DNA of 64,000 nt. Origin: an uncultured Bryobacterales bacterium. GTDB taxonomy: Bacteria; Acidobacteriota; Terriglobia; Bryobacterales; UBA6623. Below are positions 61,696-64,000 of this stretch, in pieces (within the stretch, counting starts at the first letter, position 1; every line of letters begins with the position of its first letter). The notes under the pieces are model-generated. The model had not been told where the DNA came from and did no database searches. It worked only from the letters and a program-made list of their open reading frames with translations. The position numbers and the translations under genes are program-made. Location of the stretch: positions 1-64,000 of the forward strand of contig OX638379.1 of assembly GCA_951813605.1 (NCBI GenBank), given 5' to 3'.

Positions 61696-61927
61696 GGGCC
61701 AAAACGCCTATTCTACAGTCCGGGACGCTTGGCTCGGCAAGGGCAGCAGTTCGGTGGTCGACCTTGGTTGGGCGCCCTTTCAAAAGCGCGAGGCGCGATG
61801 GAGCTGCACGAGGATCCAGGAATTGCGATAAGTGCGGTGAATTCGGGCGTTCGGCCTTGAGGATCCCAAAACGTGTGGTAGTCTGCGTGCAGCACTGGCC
61901 TAAGCGGGCCATCTGGAGGGCGGTTCG

Positions 61928-63238
61928 ATGCGAAAGTCTGGGTTCGTTTTTCTCACGGCATGCCTGCTGTCGGCGTCATTGGCGCTTTGGGGCCAAGGCC
62001 AAGGCCAAGGCGGCGGCGGGAACACCCGCAGCGGTACAGGCGGTACAAGCGGGGCGGGTGGCCAGCAAGGCGGCACGCAGGGCGGGCAGACCCAATCCCA
62101 GGGCAATTACGGGAACACCAACCGACAGAGTGATCCTTTCGGCACCCGGAGCCAGGACCCGTATGCCAACCAGATGCGGCCCTTGTACCTGAACGGCCGC
62201 GTCGTTACCTCCGACGGCCTGCCGCCGGCCGAGCCAGTGGTCATCCAACGGGTATGCATCGGAACCAACTACCCGGAGGGTTACACCGACACCAAGGGGC
62301 GATTCAGTTTCCAGGTGGGCGGCGACCTTTCGATGCTTACTACCGACGCCAGCGTGTCCGGGGCTCGTGTAGGTCAAGGGGGGCTGATGAGCGGCGGCAC
62401 GTACACCAACGACGGAGTTCGCCAGGTCGGCTTGGGGCGCTACGACCTTAGCTCCTGCGTGCTGCGCGCCGAACTTTCCGGATACCGCTCCGACGACGTC
62501 CAGCTGGGCATGTACAGCACGATGGGCAAGAACGATGTCGGGATCATTGTGCTGCACCGGCTTGACGGCTTGGTGGGCGACGTGGTTAGCGCGTTGACGC
62601 TACAAGCTCCGAAGAGCGCGCAGAAGGCCTACCAGACGGGGCTGCGCGAGCTGAGGAAAAAGAATCCGAACTACACGAAAGCGATCGGCCAATTCGACAA
62701 GGCGGTCAGGCAGTTTCCGCGATTCGCCGCCGCGTGGGCGGCTATGGGGGACGCCAGGCTCAGCATCCAGGACGATGCCGGCGCCAAGCAAGCCTATTCG
62801 GAGTCGGTGAAGCACGACCCGAAGTACCTGAAGCCTTACGAACCGCTAATCCGCATCGCTGTCGACCAGAGCGATTGGGAGGGGATGGAGTCGATAGGCA
62901 GCGCTTACTTGGAGTTGAACCCGAATTCCACCAACGTGCGCTTCCTGACCGCCGTGGCCGCTTTGAACAGCGGGCAGCACGAGAAGGCTGAGGAAATGGT
63001 GCTCGCCATGCGTGCGGGCGAAAGTGGCGATCGCTTCCCGCAAAGCTACCAGATCATGGGCATGGTCCACGAGCGGCGCGCGGACTTCGAAAAGGCGGCT
63101 GAACAGTACCGTGCCTTCGTCCAGTCGACCGCGGAACCGGAATCTCAAAACGTGCAGCAGGTGCAGCGCAAGCTTCACGAATGGGAGATGCTGGGCGTAA
63201 TTCAGAAAGCGTCGGACCAGACCTCCGCAAATCGGTAG
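61928..63238 (+). CDS. Exported protein with carboxypeptidase-regulatory-like and TPR domains
   Basis: A 436-aa protein with a signal peptide (FVFLTACLLSASLALWGQ), a glycine/glutamine-rich low-complexity linker (about 22-75), a beta-sandwich domain (about 80-195; LYLNGRVVTSDGLPPAEPVV, EGYTDTKGRFSFQVGGDL) and TPR units (about 220-425; YTKAIGQFDKAVRQFPRFAA, ADFEKAAEQYRAFVQSTAEP). The beta domain is like the CarboxypepD_reg domain in the TonB receptor. This combination is frequent in Acidobacteria. It is probably a cell-surface protein, possibly part of a secretion or assembly complex. Confidence 0.75.
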   Translation: MRKSGFVFLTACLLSASLALWGQGQGQGGGGNTRSGTGGTSGAGGQQGGTQGGQTQSQGNYGNTNRQSDPFGTRSQDPYANQMRPLYLNGRVVTSDGLPPAEPVVIQRVCIGTNYPEGYTDTKGRFSFQVGGDLSMLTTDASVSGARVGQGGLMSGGTYTNDGVRQVGLGRYDLSSCVLRAELSGYRSDDVQLGMYSTMGKNDVGIIVLHRLDGLVGDVVSALTLQAPKSAQKAYQTGLRELRKKNPNYTKAIGQFDKAVRQFPRFAAAWAAMGDARLSIQDDAGAKQAYSESVKHDPKYLKPYEPLIRIAVDQSDWEGMESIGSAYLELNPNSTNVRFLTAVAALNSGQHEKAEEMVLAMRAGESGDRFPQSYQIMGMVHERRADFEKAAEQYRAFVQSTAEPESQNVQQVQRKLHEWEMLGVIQKASDQTSANR

Positions 63239-63296
63239 CCCCCGGGGCCTGCTGCTGCGGCTGCAGCAATCGGGCAGATCCATTGCGGGGATCCCG

Positions 63297-64000
63297 TCAT
63301 GCTTCCGCCCGGACCCATCCGTGGGCTGCGTTGTCCGGCTCCAAGCCCCTTTGCAGGTACGCTGCCTTGATCTTGCCGAGGGAGTCTTTGCGGATCGCCT
63401 TGCGGGCGCGTGTCGGATCCACCCCGTAGAGCTTGGCTGCGTTGAGGCCGAAAATCTTCGCCTTGTCCTCCCGCGTGATCTTCGCGTATCCGAACTTCTC
63501 GCAGATTTCGTCGGTGATCTGGAAGCGCTTGAAGGCGTCGATGCACCATTGCGGTGATCCCCACCACAGACAGTCCGTGCCCCAGAGAACCTTGTCGGCG
63601 CCGTAGTGCTTGATGTTCTTGCCCATGAGGTGCATGCACATGACCGGGTGCGCGATTGCGAGAGTACCGAACGCGCTCCCGATCTCGCAGTAAACGTTGT
63701 TCATGCCGGGATTGCGTTGCTTGATGCCCATGAGGATTTCGTGCCACGCAAAGTCCCCTGTGGTCGGGTCGAAGAAGGAGGGATCCTCGAAAGCAGGCTC
63801 GGTCGGGCCGTGCTTGAGGGCCGAGTGGTAGACGATGAACGTGAAGTCGGTGTTCTGGAGAGCGGCCTGTTCCACATCTTTCGGATTGGCAAGATGGCCA
63901 AAGCGTCGCGACTGCGCGGCATAGCCCTTGTGCACGCTGACGGTGGTCTGGCCAAGCTCCCGGGCCACATCGTAGAAGTAGGCAGACCAGTCGTCGTCGA
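63297..64000 (-). CDS. Amidohydrolase-family protein, N-terminus outside window
   Basis: The visible 234 codons match the C-terminal part of amidohydrolase_2 proteins: [14 protein letters not shown] (a barrel histidine), [40 protein letters not shown] with the metal-binding aspartate, and the terminal [16 protein letters not shown]. The family contains decarboxylases and hydrolases acting on aromatic or cyclic substrates. The 5' end lies beyond position 64000, so the HxH metal site cannot be checked. Confidence 0.85.
   Translation of the reverse strand, partial: DDDWSAYFYDVARELGQTTVSVHKGYAAQSRRFGHLANPKDVEQAALQNTDFTFIVYHSALKHGPTEPAFEDPSFFDPTTGDFAWHEILMGIKQRNPGMNNVYCEIGSAFGTLAIAHPVMCMHLMGKNIKHYGADKVLWGTDCLWWGSPQWCIDAFKRFQITDEICEKFGYAKITREDKAKIFGLNAAKLYGVDPTRARKAIRKDSLGKIKAAYLQRGLEPDNAAHGWVRAEA

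Overview
The window looks like a metagenomic or genomic fragment from an Acidobacteriota bacterium, probably close to the Bryobacterales/Solibacterales. This is inferred from the gene families present: an Oar-type TonB receptor with a carboxypeptidase-regulatory domain, bacillithiol synthase BshC, a paired DUF1549/DUF1553 cytochrome and DUF1501 protein, a Bat aerotolerance operon, many TPR proteins, and a tandem pair of secreted proteins of a kind I associate with this phylum. Positions 20549-64000 are host chromosome. Positions 1 to about 20475 are one integrated composite mobile element that runs off the left edge.

Mobile element (1-20475). From left to right it holds a conjugative pilin pair (VirB3/TrbD fragment and VirB2/TrbC); a plasmid replicon made of a RepA_C initiator with six 17-bp iterons; a broken phage head-morphogenesis gene; a phage lysis cassette (two membrane proteins, an M15 endolysin and a GTA-type 3TM holin); a tightly coupled three-gene module (PD-(D/E)XK nuclease, Ser/Thr kinase, unknown 381-aa protein) bracketed by a 31-bp direct repeat; AT-richer orphan genes; an accessory array in which the last nine codons of the element's own repressor gene recur five times between ankyrin, Sel1, DUF2335 and coiled-coil genes; the divergent repressor/Cro switch with two operators; an intact IS3-family insertion that truncates a Toprim primase; and an excisionase-like protein plus tyrosine integrase that abut the 3' end of tRNA-Asn(GTT), the probable attachment site. 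Several element genes are decaying. Three otherwise open frames are each interrupted by one in-frame TAG.

Host region (20549-64000). An FtsX-type ABC permease is followed by groES-groEL on the minus strand. groES has a clear sigma-70 promoter and a downstream 8-9-8 inverted repeat with CIRCE geometry but not CIRCE sequence. The Bat operon (batA, a batB-batC fusion, batD, batE; 26.4-32.2 kb) is separated from its usual partners moxR, DUF58 and a DUF4381-like lipoprotein (50.9-54.2 kb). Between them lie a TonB receptor/TPR/PQQ-like propeller cluster, a TPR protein, a YggS-type PLP protein, the DUF1501-PSD1 pair, an FtsB/DivIC-like protein, a Tat-secreted sugar isomerase-like protein and the tandem secreted paralogs. 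The right end has an acyl-CoA synthetase, two DHDPS-family proteins (one lacking the catalytic lysine), a D-threonine aldolase/D-serine dehydratase-like protein, bshC, a TPR protein and a partial amidohydrolase.

The best candidates for something undescribed are the nuclease-kinase-381-aa module with its 31-bp flanking repeats, and the repressor-3'-end repeat array that supplies each cargo gene with a ribosome binding site and start codon. No database search was possible, so all family names rest on motif recognition.
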